Of a stretch of 64,000 nt of DNA, positions 11,801-23,915 are shown in pieces (position 1 is the stretch's first letter; each line of letters starts with the position of its first letter). Under the pieces are notes generated by a model. That model did no database searches, was not told the origin of the DNA, and worked only from the letters and a program-made list of their open reading frames with translations. The position numbers and the translations under genes are program-made. Source of the DNA: Ziziphus jujuba (lineage: Eukaryota > Streptophyta > Magnoliopsida > Rosales > Rhamnaceae); the NCBI RefSeq assembly GCF_031755915.1, contig NC_083380.1, forward strand, positions 10,478,001 to 10,542,000, given 5' to 3'.

Positions 11801-12019
11801 ACACTGCCTATACAGCATGCTGTTGACGATGTGGCCACTAAATTGTATCTCGTTAGCCTTCAAAAAGTGGCCAAAACAGCTATCCTCGAACTTCTTTATT
11901 TGGGCTGGAATCAGCTTGAACTTAATATCCGACACGGCTTTCCAGAAGTTTGATCTACAAGTAACCTTTGCCCTCGATATCTTCGAGTCCCAAAACCTTC
12001 GTTGGTAATTTGAATCCAT
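8885..12019 (-). pseudogene. Ulp1/SENP-like C48 protease with DUF1985, captured in MULE copy A
   Basis: Multi-exon gene read from 12019 down. Exon 1 (12019-11315, ending ATG/GTAAGT) encodes a DUF1985 domain (SCFGHFL, FSGHIVNSMLYRQ, FSRRDFTIITGL). Further exons lie near 11216-11104, 10943-10596 and 10523-9889; the last two have basic, Ser/Pro-rich and leucine-rich heptad-like stretches. The C-terminal exons form the cysteine-protease fold: catalytic His in NIHWLVGHVD near 9345, then the GDCG-type cysteine loop near 9020 followed by LKTIEFL. Known members of this family deconjugate SUMO; what the MULE-borne forms do is unknown. Stops interrupt DUF1985 (near 11539), the second exon (a Trp codon, near 11162), the third exon and the C-terminal THR-stop-ASP position near 8945. 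The last is shared with copy B, so the gene was damaged before duplication. Confidence 0.8.
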
Positions 12020-12054
12020 TTTATCTGCAAATCAAATACAACAAAGCATAACAT

Positions 12055-12210
12055 ATGGAGGAAACGTTTTTTCCGACCCAAGGAAAGCTTGGAGGAAAAT
12101 TTTTTCGCCTAAAAGAAAAAATTTTCCACCTAAAGGAAAAAGTTTTTTGCCTGGAGGAAAAAAAATTTCCTCCAGGCGGAAAATTTTCCAGAACCTAAAT
12201 GACATACACC
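12055..12210. repeat. Palindromic GGAAA/TTTCC array upstream of the Ulp1-like gene
   Basis: Units such as GCCTGGAGGAAAAA and its complement TTTCCTCCAGGCGGAAA follow one another just upstream of the DUF1985 start codon at 12019. The segment 12155-12185 is a near-perfect palindrome. The array is the partner of 8424-8650 and could serve as promoter, transposase-binding or capture-boundary sequence. None of these is proven. Confidence 0.55.
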
Positions 12211-14430
12211 TAACAGGATTTATGCAAAAATATAATGAAAATGGCTAAAGAATCTTTTCGAACCAGCGCATATGTGGATTTAAAAGCTACAATATCTTCT
12301 ATATATTAGTGTACATTATACATTAGGAAACAAACCAACCATGGGCATGTGACATTGCTTCCTAAGGATAACTTATAGTTTTAACACATATATTATGGTT
12401 TCACATTCAAACCTCCCATTAAATTCAAACAAAAACACAACTTTATAATAGTTTTAATTTCACATTTCACATTCTAACCATGCAACACAAACATTTCTGT
12501 CACACCAAATAACACAATATTATAAGCATAGCTCATAATGACAAAGGTTCAAAATTGAGCAATTTATAAAGAGATGACTTATCATCTCTAAAATAATCTA
12601 TCATGGAAATTATCAACAATTCTGAAAAACCATTCAATACAGCACAAATAAAGGTTCTCAGATTAGTTCATTACATTAAAGTGAAATTAGTTTACAACAT
12701 TTTTCTTTTTTGTTCAGAGAAGCAACTTACATTAATGGGGGACAAACCACCACCCATGCTTCTCTATCTATTTATATGTCTATCTCTCTCTCTCTTTCTC
12801 TATCTCTGTAAGTGTGTGTGTAATTTTCTCAGCAAACACTTGTAACTCTAACGATGGCAACTTTTGTGCTTCAATTTTCTGCTCATTCCAATACTGAAAA
12901 ATATAGAAAATCAATATTAGTAAGGATCCCAACAAATCTTTCCTTCGAAAACTACTAAAGATGAAAGGGAAATTCTAGCACCTGAAGACAAATTACAACA
13001 ACCTCTATATAAGATCAGCAGGGGTAGAAAAATAAATGTAATACACAATTCATACATATTTCCAGTTGAAAAAATGCATATGTGAAAATGAAATCCAACA
13101 AGTTATTTGTTTTTGAACGTATGCTTAATGAATCCAGAAAAGTAGAGAAGGAAATGTGTAGGCTAGAACCCAGAGGTATTGACCACAACAATGACAAGCA
13201 ATTTCAATGATATAATACACCTACAATTCACGAATTGAATTAGAACAGGTTACTAATTCAGGAAAACCAATTAGAATTACAGGATCAACAATCCCATATA
13301 CAAACAGTTTTCTAAGAGCAAAAACCATATTTGCAACTTATGTAACCTCTTTTTTCTATACATGTATTTTTAAACTACATCTGAATTTAAGCCACAGAAA
13401 CATAAAGAGGTTAATTTCTAAACGACATCCTGTTTGCATAGCCTCTTAAGTTTATAAAAGACATGCATATTATAATTGCAGATACATAGCAAGAGGGTAT
13501 TCAAAAAATCAGTAAACAACTAGATCTTCCTTGCATTGTTAAACCAGAAAGTTTACATGCTTAAGCAAGCAGAAATAATTTTCTATAAGATACTCTTATG
13601 GTGATTTTAGCAATCAAAATCTTCTCATTCTCAAGAAAATATCTCATTAATAGCTACAGGTGTTTGCTTTGTCTCCCACAAAAATCAAGAAAAGGTTTCC
13701 TGGAACTAGAAATAAAGAAATCCATGGATCAAGAATAATATTATGCATATCAAGCTTTTAAAATCAAGTTATGGTATCTGCTAAGGGCCTGTAGAGAGTA
13801 AAAGAATGATTTTTTCACCTATATGCTTCAACTATAAATGATGAGTTGCACATCTAAAAACTTATTCAAGTACTTGGAGAAGAACATGCCAAATGCCTAT
13901 AGAACACCCTAACCATTTCAATTTCACACTACTTCCCAGATACCTTTCCTCAAATCATCACCATGTGGGCTAGACTAGAGAGAGTAATTAGCACCAACTT
14001 ACACTAAATGAAACAGTCAACATCAAATATTTAGGCATGTTATCCAAAACAAAATGCCCTCAGAACCATATCAGACATAAACACAACCACTCTCATCATC
14101 GTCTTCATCACCATCATCACCTCCACACCCGCCACCACCTTCACCACCACCACCACTAATGCCGACGCTGGAGATCTCCTTATCAGACATAGACATCAAT
14201 GTCTATTTATCTATTATATGTAGAAACTTTTTCCTTATCAAACCTATAAAACCCAAAAAAAAAAAAAAAACCACTTTTTTGGTACATAATGTATAAAAAT
14301 GAAGAGGGAATAATAAGGAAAACAGAAATCTAGTTGAGAAGCGGAATCAAATTGAAAGTTTTTATAGGGAATAGGTGGAGATGTTAAAGTGAAGGTAAAA
14401 ATAATAATAATAATAAAGAGCGAAACTTAC
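12211..14430. other. Noncoding right part of MULE copy A
   Basis: AT-rich, with a (CT)n microsatellite at about 12780-12805 and a low-complexity stretch at 14090-14170 that would encode Gly/Asp repeats on the minus strand. No gene supported. Copy B retains it only to the equivalent of 13055. Confidence 0.6.
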
Positions 14431-14816
14431 CTTTGAAGACGTTGGATTGTACAACATAAACAACAGGAAAGGAGGAAGATTTCTGGGTCCTGAGCTTCCT
14501 AGCTTGGACTTGTGAAAGCAGAGGTTGCTTCTTCAATCTCAATAACAAATCAGAAGAAAGGAACTGTGAGTAGAGTCAAATGGTGTGTTTCGAAAGGGAA
14601 AGGCTAAAAGAAAAAGGGAGTGAAACTAACCTTTGAAGAAGTTGGACTGTGCAGCATCAACAATGGAAAAGGAGGAAGATTTTTGGGTCCTCAACTTTGT
14701 AGTTTGGACTTGTGAAAGCAGAGGTTGCTTCTTCAATCTCAATAATGGATAGGAGGAAAGGAATTGTGAATAGGGTCAAATGGTCTATTTCAAAAGGGAA
14801 AGGAAAGCCCTAGCTG
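14431..14816. repeat. Two-copy direct tandem repeat, about 200 bp per unit
   Basis: Unit 1 starts at about 14431 (ACCTTTGAAGACGTTGGA) and unit 2 at about 14631 (ACCTTTGAAGAAGTTGGA). They share long identical words such as GGACTTGTGAAAGCAGAGG and GCTTCTTCAATCTCAATAA. It lies just inside the right MULE inverted repeat. The deletion in copy B removed it. Confidence 0.75.
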
Positions 14817-14954
14817 TGTTTGAATGATGTGTTTCGAACGGGAAAGGTAAAGCCCTAGTGTGTTCGAAGGCCTTGCTGTGTTTCAAAAATGAAAGGGAAA
14901 GGGAAAGCAGAGAAAATAAGTGTTTTGGTAGGGAAAAAAGATTAAAAAAAAAAA

Positions 14955-15126
14955 ATAGTAATAAAGGGTATTTTAGTCCGGATGTCCTAAAAGGTGGCTG
15001 GTTTTTTTTTAAAAAAAACATTTGCTATTCTTTAAAAAACCATTTCCTGGATGGCTACTTTTCAAAAAAACCCGGAGGAAAATGTGGCCCAATACCGACC
15101 AAAATAGGTGGCTAATGAAATATGCC
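14955..15126 (-). repeat. Right terminal inverted repeat of MULE copy A
   Basis: The reverse complement reads GGGGCATATTTC...AGCCACCTATTTTGG...GAAAAGTAGCCATCC...AAAGAATAGCAAATG, matching the left end from GAAAAGTAGCC inward. The GGGGCATATTT tip at 15126 is of a type common in plant MULEs. It is absent from copy B. Confidence 0.6.
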
Positions 15127-16708
15127 CCTTCTCTTTCAAATTTTTTATATCTGCCCATCTATTCCTATTTTACCCTTCATTAAAATAAAATATTACTTTT
15201 TTCTTTCCTCCTTCCTCAAGAAGCACATTCCCTGCACTGCTTTCCTTCTTTGTTCTTCCCAAACCCATACACAATCCCATTGAACTTTGAAGATAAAAAA
15301 CTAATGAAAAATGTAATTAATTTCTCTTGAAAGCCAAGAAAGAGTCGCATGGGAGCTCAAGAATTTACCAATGTTTGGAACTATCAAATCCCAATAACAA
15401 AGGTCTAGCTTTTTCTTTTCTTTTTTTTTGAAGACTAGAAGATAAGCAACAAAATTTTTTTTCCCCTTTTTTTTTTGTTGGGGGGGGGGTTCTGGAGAGC
15501 AATTTTTCTTTCATTTTTTCTTTCTTTTTTTACTAGAAAATTCAAGTAAAAAAACATAAAGAAATAAATAAATAAAAACCATTGGCTGGGGCTTTTTTTT
15601 TTTTTTTTTTGGTCTACTTACTATGCCCACCGATTCTTTTGAAACTTTGGTTGCAATGAGTAATGAGCCGATCCACAACTTTAAAAGCCAAATAGGATAA
15701 CCTGAATTGAATGGGAGATGGAGCAACAACTAGGATACAACAATGGAAAATTTGACATTGCTCAACAATTCCTGCCACCATAGTTTTGCTTTTACTTTTG
15801 CTTTGCAATTTGATTTTTGGCCTTCCGAATCTGAATCATTTCAAGGAAAGAGGCCAGTTGATCTGATTACTAGGCTTTCAACCATGTCGGTGATTACTGA
15901 TCATGTATATTATTTTCGTTTTATATATTCTTATGAATTGATGGTTTCGAAAAAAAAAAGGAAAAATAAAAACAAAGAGAAGAAAAGTTGATCTAATTAC
16001 TATTCTTGAAGAACTCTCCGTTTGTCCGAAGTCGTTTCACTGTTCTCTCTCACTTTCTCTTCTGCTTTTTCTCTTCCTCTTTTTTTTTTTTTTTTTTTTG
16101 TACTCCGCTTTCAGAAAAAATGCAATAGCTTCTCATTTTAATTTTTATTTCTAAGGATAATTTGGGAATATCAAAAAGTAAGAGGGTAAAACAAAAAATT
16201 TTAAAACAACGTGGGTAGATTTTATTAGCCTCCTTCAAATAGGACTATTGGGCCAAATTCCCCTATAAATTGTTACTCAGCATGATTCATGATCCAAAAA
16301 GGAACCAATTTCAAACAAATGGGTCAGTTTTTCTGACTTCATATATTCCATCTCTAAAATGAAAAATTAAAATATTTTCAATGAATTATATTGCATTTCA
16401 AAATTGTTGCACTGATGTACAGTTTAAGATTGCTAAACTTAATTTCAAATATCAATCAATTAACAATGACAAAAATTACCTCTTTTTGTTGTTTTAAAAG
16501 CCAACTTATAAATATACTTCGAAACGTAATATCTATTGTTTTATTTATATTAAAAAACAAATTATAAAAATAATTTGTCAGAGTAAAAACTTACAAGTAA
16601 TTCTTATTCAAAAAAAAAATAAGGGAAACAAATAACATTAAATTCTTATATATGATTTGAAAAAGCTATGTTTCTTTTTGATGTGGGAACTCATGAAACA
16701 GAAATGAA
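15127..16708. other. Intergenic region, possibly a small MULE-like element
   Basis: Mostly T-rich DNA with homopolymer runs (15595-15612, 16080-16100). The outer borders, about 15121 and 16262, show weak inverted similarity (CTTTCAAA...CTGCCCATC against GTGGGTAG...CCTTCAAAT, with ACCCTTC against GAGGGT). A nonautonomous MULE-type insertion is possible but unproven. No gene supported. Confidence 0.3.
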
Positions 16709-16758
16709 ATGGCTCTGCTTCTACTGCTTCAGCTAAGTTGGTAAAATTTACTAAGATG

Positions 16759-17767
16759 CAAGGCCGTCTCAACAATTTTTGAGGCCCTAAGCCAACAAAA
16801 ATATTTAGGGTCATAATTAAATATTATTTTTTTATAAAATAGATTTTTTGATATAAAATTTATATATATATATATTTTTTGGTCTTTTTAGATGGAAAAT
16901 TACTAATTAAATTTTTATATTCAAAATTTGATAATAAATATTTTTCAATTGATAAAATTGTTAATTATTTAATCTTTTCGAGATATAATTGAACATAAAT
17001 AAATTTTTATTAATTTCAATATTGAAAAACTTCTTTCCATTGAAGCTGCACTAACAAAAAATAATAAATTTATGCATAGGAGAAGAAATTTAATTTTTTT
17101 TTAAGTTTTAGTTCTCAAAATAAATCTAATCAATTAAAATATAAAAAAATAATAAAAGCAAAAACTAGAGGAATACAAAGTTTAATTTTTTACAAACAGT
17201 AAGAACAATTAGTAAATAACTAAATTCATGAATTCATAAAAATAAAAATTAAAATTAAAATTAAAACTAATATGAAAATGAACAATACAAATTTATTAAA
17301 ATAAATTATCATTTACGAACTTGCCTTTTATTTTAAAGTCATTTGCATTAAAATTGCAAATGATATAGGTTGGAAATTAAACAAATATAAAAGATGAGTG
17401 TAGGATAAGGAATGAAAATAAGTGAATAAGATGAGAAAAAACGTACAAACAAATGAGAAAAAGTACATAAATGAGAAAAATATTTTTCTCTCTTTTTTAT
17501 TATTAAAATATAATCAATTATAGAATATAAAATGTTTAATTGAAATTAATTGATGTTATTTGTCAAAAATAAAAATAGTTAAAGATGATTGTTGTAATAA
17601 ATAATCAATTAGAATTCACCTAAAAACAAATAATCAATTAGACAATTTAAAATTTTTATACTTTTAAAATAAATTTAACAATTATATTCCATTTAATATA
17701 TATGATTTTTTTTTGGAGGGGCCCCACGAAAATGGGGGCCCTAGGCTTGTGCCTTAAGCCGGCCCTA
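16759..17767. mobile_element. Nonautonomous hAT-like element
   Basis: 1009 bp, AT-rich, no open frame of note. The ends are CAAGGCCGTC on the left and GCCGGCCCTA on the right (inverse TAGGGCCGGC), the typical hAT tip. The 8-bp target duplication CTAAGATG is perfect (16751-16758 and 17768-17775). It sits inside the N-terminal coding sequence of P450 pseudogene 1. Confidence 0.8.
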
Positions 17768-18320
17768 CTAAGATGGTTACTTTTTCATCCAATATTCTTC
17801 TACGTTCTTCTTCTTTATCTCACTCTTTAGATTAAAAACAAAAAACCACCGAATTTGAGACTCAATTTTCCATGATTACCACCAAAGCTACCAATAATCG
17901 GCAATCTCCATCAGTTATGAAAACTCCCACTTTGATCACTTCGAGCTGTGTCACAGAGATGTGGTCCTCTGCTCCCTTTGCACATTGGCCATTCACCAAC
18001 TCTCATAGTTTGACCACCAGAAATCACCACAAATGAACATGAAAACACATGACATAGTCTTCTCCAACAGACCAAATTCCACAGTAGAAGATATCTTATA
18101 CTATGGTTGCATAGACACTGGATTTGCACCCTACGGTGAGTATTGGAGAGATGCTAGAAAAATCTGTGTTCTTGAACTTCTAAGCCTTAAGAGGGTCGAA
18201 TCTTTTCAGTATGTTAGAGATGAAGAAGTTGCTGTCTTGGTGAACAAGATCCGCAAAGCTAGGCTCAAAGGTCCGTGTGTGAATCTAAGTGAAATGCTTG
18301 CTACGACTAGTTTCACGGGC

Positions 18321-18812
18321 TGTTAGTATCATATACATAGCGGAAGCCTGATAAAGATTGAATAAAGTGTACAAGAAATTATGTCATTATCCATAAGTTT
18401 ACTAACCTTTAGCGTAGAAACTTCCAAACTATTCTCTAAGCGACAGATCTGCATGTTGGCGCACCTGATCACAAAAGAAACAAGAAGATTAATCTGAAAA
18501 AATCTCTGAAACTCACAGTTTTTGTTTTTCTCTCAAGGTGTTTTATTTTCTACTGAGATTATAAATCTCTAGAAAATAATACGTTGAACTTATTAACTGG
18601 AGGCTAGTAAACAGTATATTTATAGACTGCTAACCCTAATCCTCCTAGGGTTTAATAACACCTTGGGCCCAATTAATGGGCTCCTTCTTGTATCTTAATA
18701 ATCAATTAAATGGGCTATGTCAATTAATGAGCTAGTTTGGGGATCCTACGGCTCATTATTAATCAAGGTTCCTAATCATGGATTAGCTTGCTCCAAGAGC
18801 ATTAATCCAACA
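18321..18812 (-). repeat. 3' LTR of the copia element
   Basis: 492 bp, TGTTAGTATC...ATCCAACA on plus, matching 25294-25785 over its whole length. Confidence 0.95.
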
Positions 18813-19818
18813 ATCTCCCACTTGCTCTGAGCAAGCCTGTGATCGTGATCTTATCTGGTGCTATTCCACTAAAAGCCCAGATGTGAACTCCAAGATTAGT
18901 AATATTTATATTAAATGTATTTTTCCTTTGTAAAATATTAATAATTAATTGATAATAATTTCTGTCAATCAATTAATTATTTATTCTCTTAACTTATCAG
19001 TTTCTCTAACGGATCCAATGCACTGGCCAGTGACTTTCAAAATCCGAGTACCGAAACATGTCAAGAGGATATTTCATACAAATTCCTTTTTGTATATTTC
19101 ATAAATACTTAGCAATCAAAGGACCATAATTCCCAAATCATCAAGATATTGGCCGTTCAAAAATAGACCTCACCTATTGATAATTCAAAGAACTATAGTC
19201 ACTTAATTACCTATTTATAATATACTCAGGATTAAGAAAAATAACATATCTAATATCGCCTGAGAACTAATACATTTCACATAAATTTATCCTTAATTAA
19301 ATCTCTTCCGATCCTCTCAGAATGACCATAATTCATTCTAATATTTTATAATAAGCAAGACAGATTATTTCATAAAATATTGCAGTCTAAATAAAGTGCC
19401 CAACTTTATTTAACAACTGTGAGATAATTCATTAAGTATGAGAACCTATGACCATGTCTTCTATGGACATATCCATATGATCATATACTACATAATTAAT
19501 CTGAACCTTATACGTAAAATAAACCTTCATAAGAATTGATAATCCATACATTAAATTAGAAAATGAAATTACAATTAGTCTTGCTCCTAGATCATAAATG
19601 TAACCAACTCCCACTTACTCTAAAGTAAGTCTGGAATCCTCTTAAGACCCATACAATTTACATGCTTCTCAAACACACGTTCAGGAAGAGTCTTAGGTTC
19701 TCCTCAGATGCTATCTTAGTAACCACTGTATCTCCTCTATCAATGAAATCACGGATCAAGTGGTACTTTCTTAATATGTGTTTCTGCTTTTTATGAGACA
19801 TGGGTTCTTTGGACTGTG

Positions 19819-22800
19819 CTACGGCTCCACTGTTATCATAATGGGCTGATCTGCACCTGGTATCACATGGAGATCCAAAAGAAATTTCTTAAGCCATATA
19901 GCTTCCTTTGCAGCTTCAGATGCAGCTACATATTCAGCTTCAGTTGTGGAGTCAGCAACATAAGTCTGTTTAACACTCCTCCAACAAATGGCTCCTCCAT
20001 TTAGGATAAACACATATCCTGATGTTGATTTGCTAGAATCAATATCCCCTTGAAAATCAAAGTCCGTATAACCAAGGGTTTCAAGACTCCCATTGGAATA
20101 CACCAACATATAATCCCTCGTTCTGTTTAAATACTTGAGTATATATTTCACGGCAATCCAGTGTTCTACTCCGGGGTCTGATTGGTACTGGCTTACTACT
20201 CCCACCGCATGGCAGATATTTGGCCTGGTACATAGCATAGCATACATGAGACTACCAACAGCCGAAGCATAAGGTTTCTTACTCATGAGTTCTTTCTCTT
20301 CAGGAGTTTTTAGTGATTGCTCCTTAGAAAGATGAATTCCATGTCTGAAGGGTAGAAGTCCCTTTTTGGAATTTTCCATGCCGAACCTAGTCACTATTTT
20401 ATTAATGTAGGAAGCTTAGGATAGAGCTAACATCTTCTTCCTTCGGTTTCATAAAAGTTTGATTCCTAGAATATAGTTAGCTTCACCCAAGTCCTTCATA
20501 TCAAACTGCTCTTTCAGGTAACCCTTTACGTCTGACAACACTTTCACACTGTTTCCAATTAACAAAACGTCATCTACATAAAGAACCAGAAAAATAACCA
20601 CTATTCCTTGAATCTTTTTATACACACATAGTTCATCAGGACTTTTCTCAAAACCATATAATTTGATAACTCGATCAAACTTGATGTTCCATGATTTGGA
20701 TGCTTGCTTAAGTCCATAAATAGACCTATTCAACTTGCAAACCATGTGCTCTTGATGTTTTGTTATAAACCCTTCCGGTTGCTGCATATAAATGTCCTCT
20801 TCCAGCTTCCCATTTAGAAAAGCTGTTTTGACATCCATTTGCCAGATCTCATAATCGAGAGCTGCTACTACAGGTAAGAGAATCTGGACAGATTTAAGCA
20901 TGGCTACTGGCGAGAAGGTTTCATCATAATCGATGCCCTCTTTCTGGGTGTAACCTTTTGCCACCAATCTAGCTTTGAAGGTTTCAACCTTCCCATCTGA
21001 TCCTCTCTTTCTCTTATAGATCCACTTACACCCAATTGGTTTTACCCCTTTAGGTGCTTCTACAAGAGACCAGACTGAGTTAGAATCCATAGATTCTATC
21101 TCACGGTCCATGGCCTTTCTCCATTCTTGCACATAAACATCCTCCAATCTCTTCATTATATCCTTGTTCTTGAGTTTCTTGAATTTGGTCCTGAGCTATT
21201 TCCTGTGTTTGTTCACATTCGGGTACATTTTGTACATTTTCCCCTCTTTGAACATCAACAGGAAATAGGGGTGGAAAAATTGGAGTTTTTGGTGGATCTC
21301 GAACTAAGTCAAACTCTTCAAGAACCACTTTACTCTTAGGTTTAAAATTGTTCATATAATCCTCTTCTAAGAAAGTGGCATTAGTACTTACTATCACCTT
21401 CTTTTCCTTTGGATTATAAAATATTCCACCTCTCGTTCCCTTAGGGTAGCCAATAAATATACACATTTCTATACGAGATTCCAATTTATGAGATTTCTGT
21501 GCTAAGACATGTGCTGGGGCACCCCAATCCGAATATGGTTTAAGCTGGGCTTGCACCCTTTCCATAATTCTATGGGTGTCTTTGAAACAGATTTAGATGG
21601 AACCAAGTTTAGTATGTATACAGCTGTTTCTAAGGCATATCCCCAAAACGATTCAGGTAATGATGAATAACTAAACATCGACCTCACCATATCTAAAAGG
21701 GTTCTATTTCTCCTTTCAGAGACTCCATTTTACTGGGGCATTCCAAAAGATGATAATTGAGAAATGATCCCCTCTTTAGCCAAGTAAGACTTGAACTCTC
21801 CAGACAAGTATTCATCGCCTCGGTCAGACCGAAGCTGTTTGATATGGACACCTAATTGCTTTTCTGCCTCAGCCTTATACTCTCGAAATTTATCAAAAGC
21901 TTCAAATTTATGGCGCATTAGGTAAACATAACCATATCTTGAGTAGTCATCAGTAAATGTGATGAAATACTCATATCCGCCTCTTGCTTGAACGCTCATT
22001 GGTCCACATACATCAGTATGTACCAATTCCAATTGTATGGTGGCACGATTTCCTTTGGCCTTGAAAGGCCTCTTTGTCATTTTACCTTCTAAACATGATT
22101 CACATACTGGTATAGGTTCAAAGATCAAGGAATTTAAAATTCCACTTTTAACCAAACCATAAATCCTGCTAGAATTAATATGACCCAATCGCAAATGCCA
22201 TATATAGGTTTCATTTGAAACCTTCCTTTTCTTAGATAAGGGAAGTTGCTTATCATCATTAATTTCAATGGAATTAATACTATAAGACAAAGGAGTTAAA
22301 AAATATAGACCATTCATCAATAATCCGGAACAAATAAAAGTATTATTACTCTTTATTGAAATTGAGGAATTAAACTGTATTGTTAAAGCATGTTCAACTA
22401 AACAACTAACAGAAACCAAATTCCTCTTAAAATTCGGAACAAATAAACAGTCTAATAAACTTAAAATTTTATTATCAAAATATAACTCCATTAGTCCTAT
22501 TGCCATTATGGAGACATATTCTCTGTTTCCCAAGTTCAAGCTTCTTTGTCCTTTATTGAGTGGGCTGCTTTGTTTGAACCACTACAAAGAGTAACAAACA
22601 TGGTTAGTGGCTCCTGAATCAATGATCCATTTGTCATTGTAATTCTCCACTAAACAAGCCTCAACAACATTTAGACTACCCATACCTGATTTAGAACCAT
22701 CCTTCTTCCAATGACCTTTCTGTCTGCACTTGAAGCACTTGCCTTTCGGCTTCTTCATTGTAGCCGGTTTGACAGCTGGACTTGTTCCCTTCTGCTTCTT

Positions 22801-23466
22801 TTTCGTCTTTCCACCCTTAGGCTTCCCTTTAGGTTTTGAAGAACTTTCAGCATGATAAGCACTTTCTTGCTTCCCGAGAGACCTTTCAGTACTCTCAAGC
22901 TCGTGCATCAGTTCAACAGGAGTAAGCTTTAGTTTGTTCATATTATAGTTCATTTTGAACTGACTAAAGCTATTCGATAGAGATTCCAAGATCATGTCTA
23001 TCTTCATCTCTTGTTCCAGCTTAGCCCCCATCACTTCTGCAGTACTGATGTGCGCCATCATCTTTAAACAATGGTCCCACACACTTCCTCCAGTCATGCG
23101 AGTGTTCATTAATGCCCCTATAGCTGCTTGTCTAGCAGTACTGCTATTTTTAGCAAACATCCCATCTAGAGTCTGAATCATTTCTGACACACACTCCAGA
23201 CTATCAAGTTGCTTCTGCAAATGTTCTACAACACTGGCAAGAATATAACAGCGAGCTGTTATATTTGCCCGTTGCCAATCTGCAAATTGGTTCTTAGTTT
23301 CCTCTGAAGCATTAGCAGCGGGCTCCTGGGGTTTCGGAGTTGTTGTAATGAATTTAATTCTCTCAAAATCAAGGACAATATAGAGATTGGTTTTTCATAG
23401 GTCGTAGTTATTTCCATCTAATGGTTTTTGATTCAAAATTGTAGCTAAAGGATTAAAGGATGCCAT
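19819..23466 (-). pseudogene. Copia Gag-Pol polyprotein, disabled
   Basis: The Gag start is at 23466. A stop replaces a Trp codon about 23 codons later. Gag then runs to about 22700 with a CCHC zinc knuckle (CFKCRQKGHW) whose final Cys is replaced by Gly. The protease site DSGATNH follows. Integrase (22539-21502) has the HLRLGHI and CESCLEGK zinc-binding words and acidic residues in HTDVCGP and RSDRGDEY; a stop cuts it near 21730. Reverse transcriptase (21156-20449) keeps the YVDD catalytic box. RNase H (20394-19819) keeps STTEAEYVAASEA. Breaks between the parts mean it is not autonomous now. Confidence 0.9.
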
Positions 23467-23639
23467 TTTCTGAAAATTAAAATGCATACATATTAACACG
23501 TAATCAACACAACAAACATACAAATATGTAGATCCCTTAAACTACTTATTATTAATGTTTATTGCAACAATAATTTAATTTCCATTATAAATACTTACAT
23601 TGGGTAAAACATTTGTAATAAATTAAATTTTGAACATGG

Positions 23640-23915
23640 TATATTTTAATGTCCTACTAAGTTAGCTCCCAGGGAAGGTGAGGTGTGTCTCAGACTCCTT
23701 AAAAACCTACCTCCTTAGACACAGCCTTCTTAGATAACCCCAAAATATACCACTCAAAATTGATTAAAAAATTAAAACTTTTTTAACCTGATATGTATAG
23801 TGTCCTACCAAGTCAGCTCCCAGGAAAGGTGAGGTGGGTCTCAGACTCCTTAAAACCTACCTCCTTAGACACAGCCTTCTCAGATAACACAAACACACAT
23901 CATTCAAAATTAATT
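23640..23915 (-). repeat. Duplicated leader segment of the copia element
   Basis: Two direct copies of about 115 bp, at about 23650-23760 and 23802-23910, share AGCTCCCAGG, GTCTCAGACTCCTTAAAA and CCTCCTTAGACACAGCCTTC. They lie between the primer site and Gag, a region with no coding frame. In retroelement leaders such repeats can affect packaging or transcription; nothing here proves a role. Confidence 0.7.

Larger units (their letters stand above)
4164..13055. repeat. Segmental duplication, copy A, MULE block
   Basis: This block matches 42548-54367 in direct orientation, apart from a solo LTR present only in copy B (47425-50274). It contains the left MULE end, the transposase, the Ulp1-like gene and part of the right noncoding MULE flank. 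After CATAC at 13051-13055 the copies diverge: copy B jumps to sequence equivalent to 28283. Confidence 0.9.
4745..15126. mobile_element. MULE with transposase and captured Ulp1-like protease, copy A
   Basis: A Mutator-like DNA transposon of about 10.4 kb. The ends carry long inverted repeats. The left one, about 4745-4850, shows GAAAAGTAGCCATCC and GAAGAATAGCAA; the reverse complement of 14955-15085 shows the same words in the same order. The outermost 40 bp agree poorly, so the tips and the 9-bp target duplication could not be fixed. Inside are a MuDR-type transposase on plus (5493-8067) and, convergent with it, a DUF1985 plus Ulp1-type cysteine protease gene on minus (12019-8885). This gene pair is the hallmark of the known plant Kaonashi/CUMULE class. 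Both genes are disabled by stops. Confidence 0.8.

Noticed and set aside
14785..15021. 78-codon frame at the right MULE end
   Set aside because: Overlaps the inverted repeat and homopolymer runs; Phe/Leu-rich by composition.
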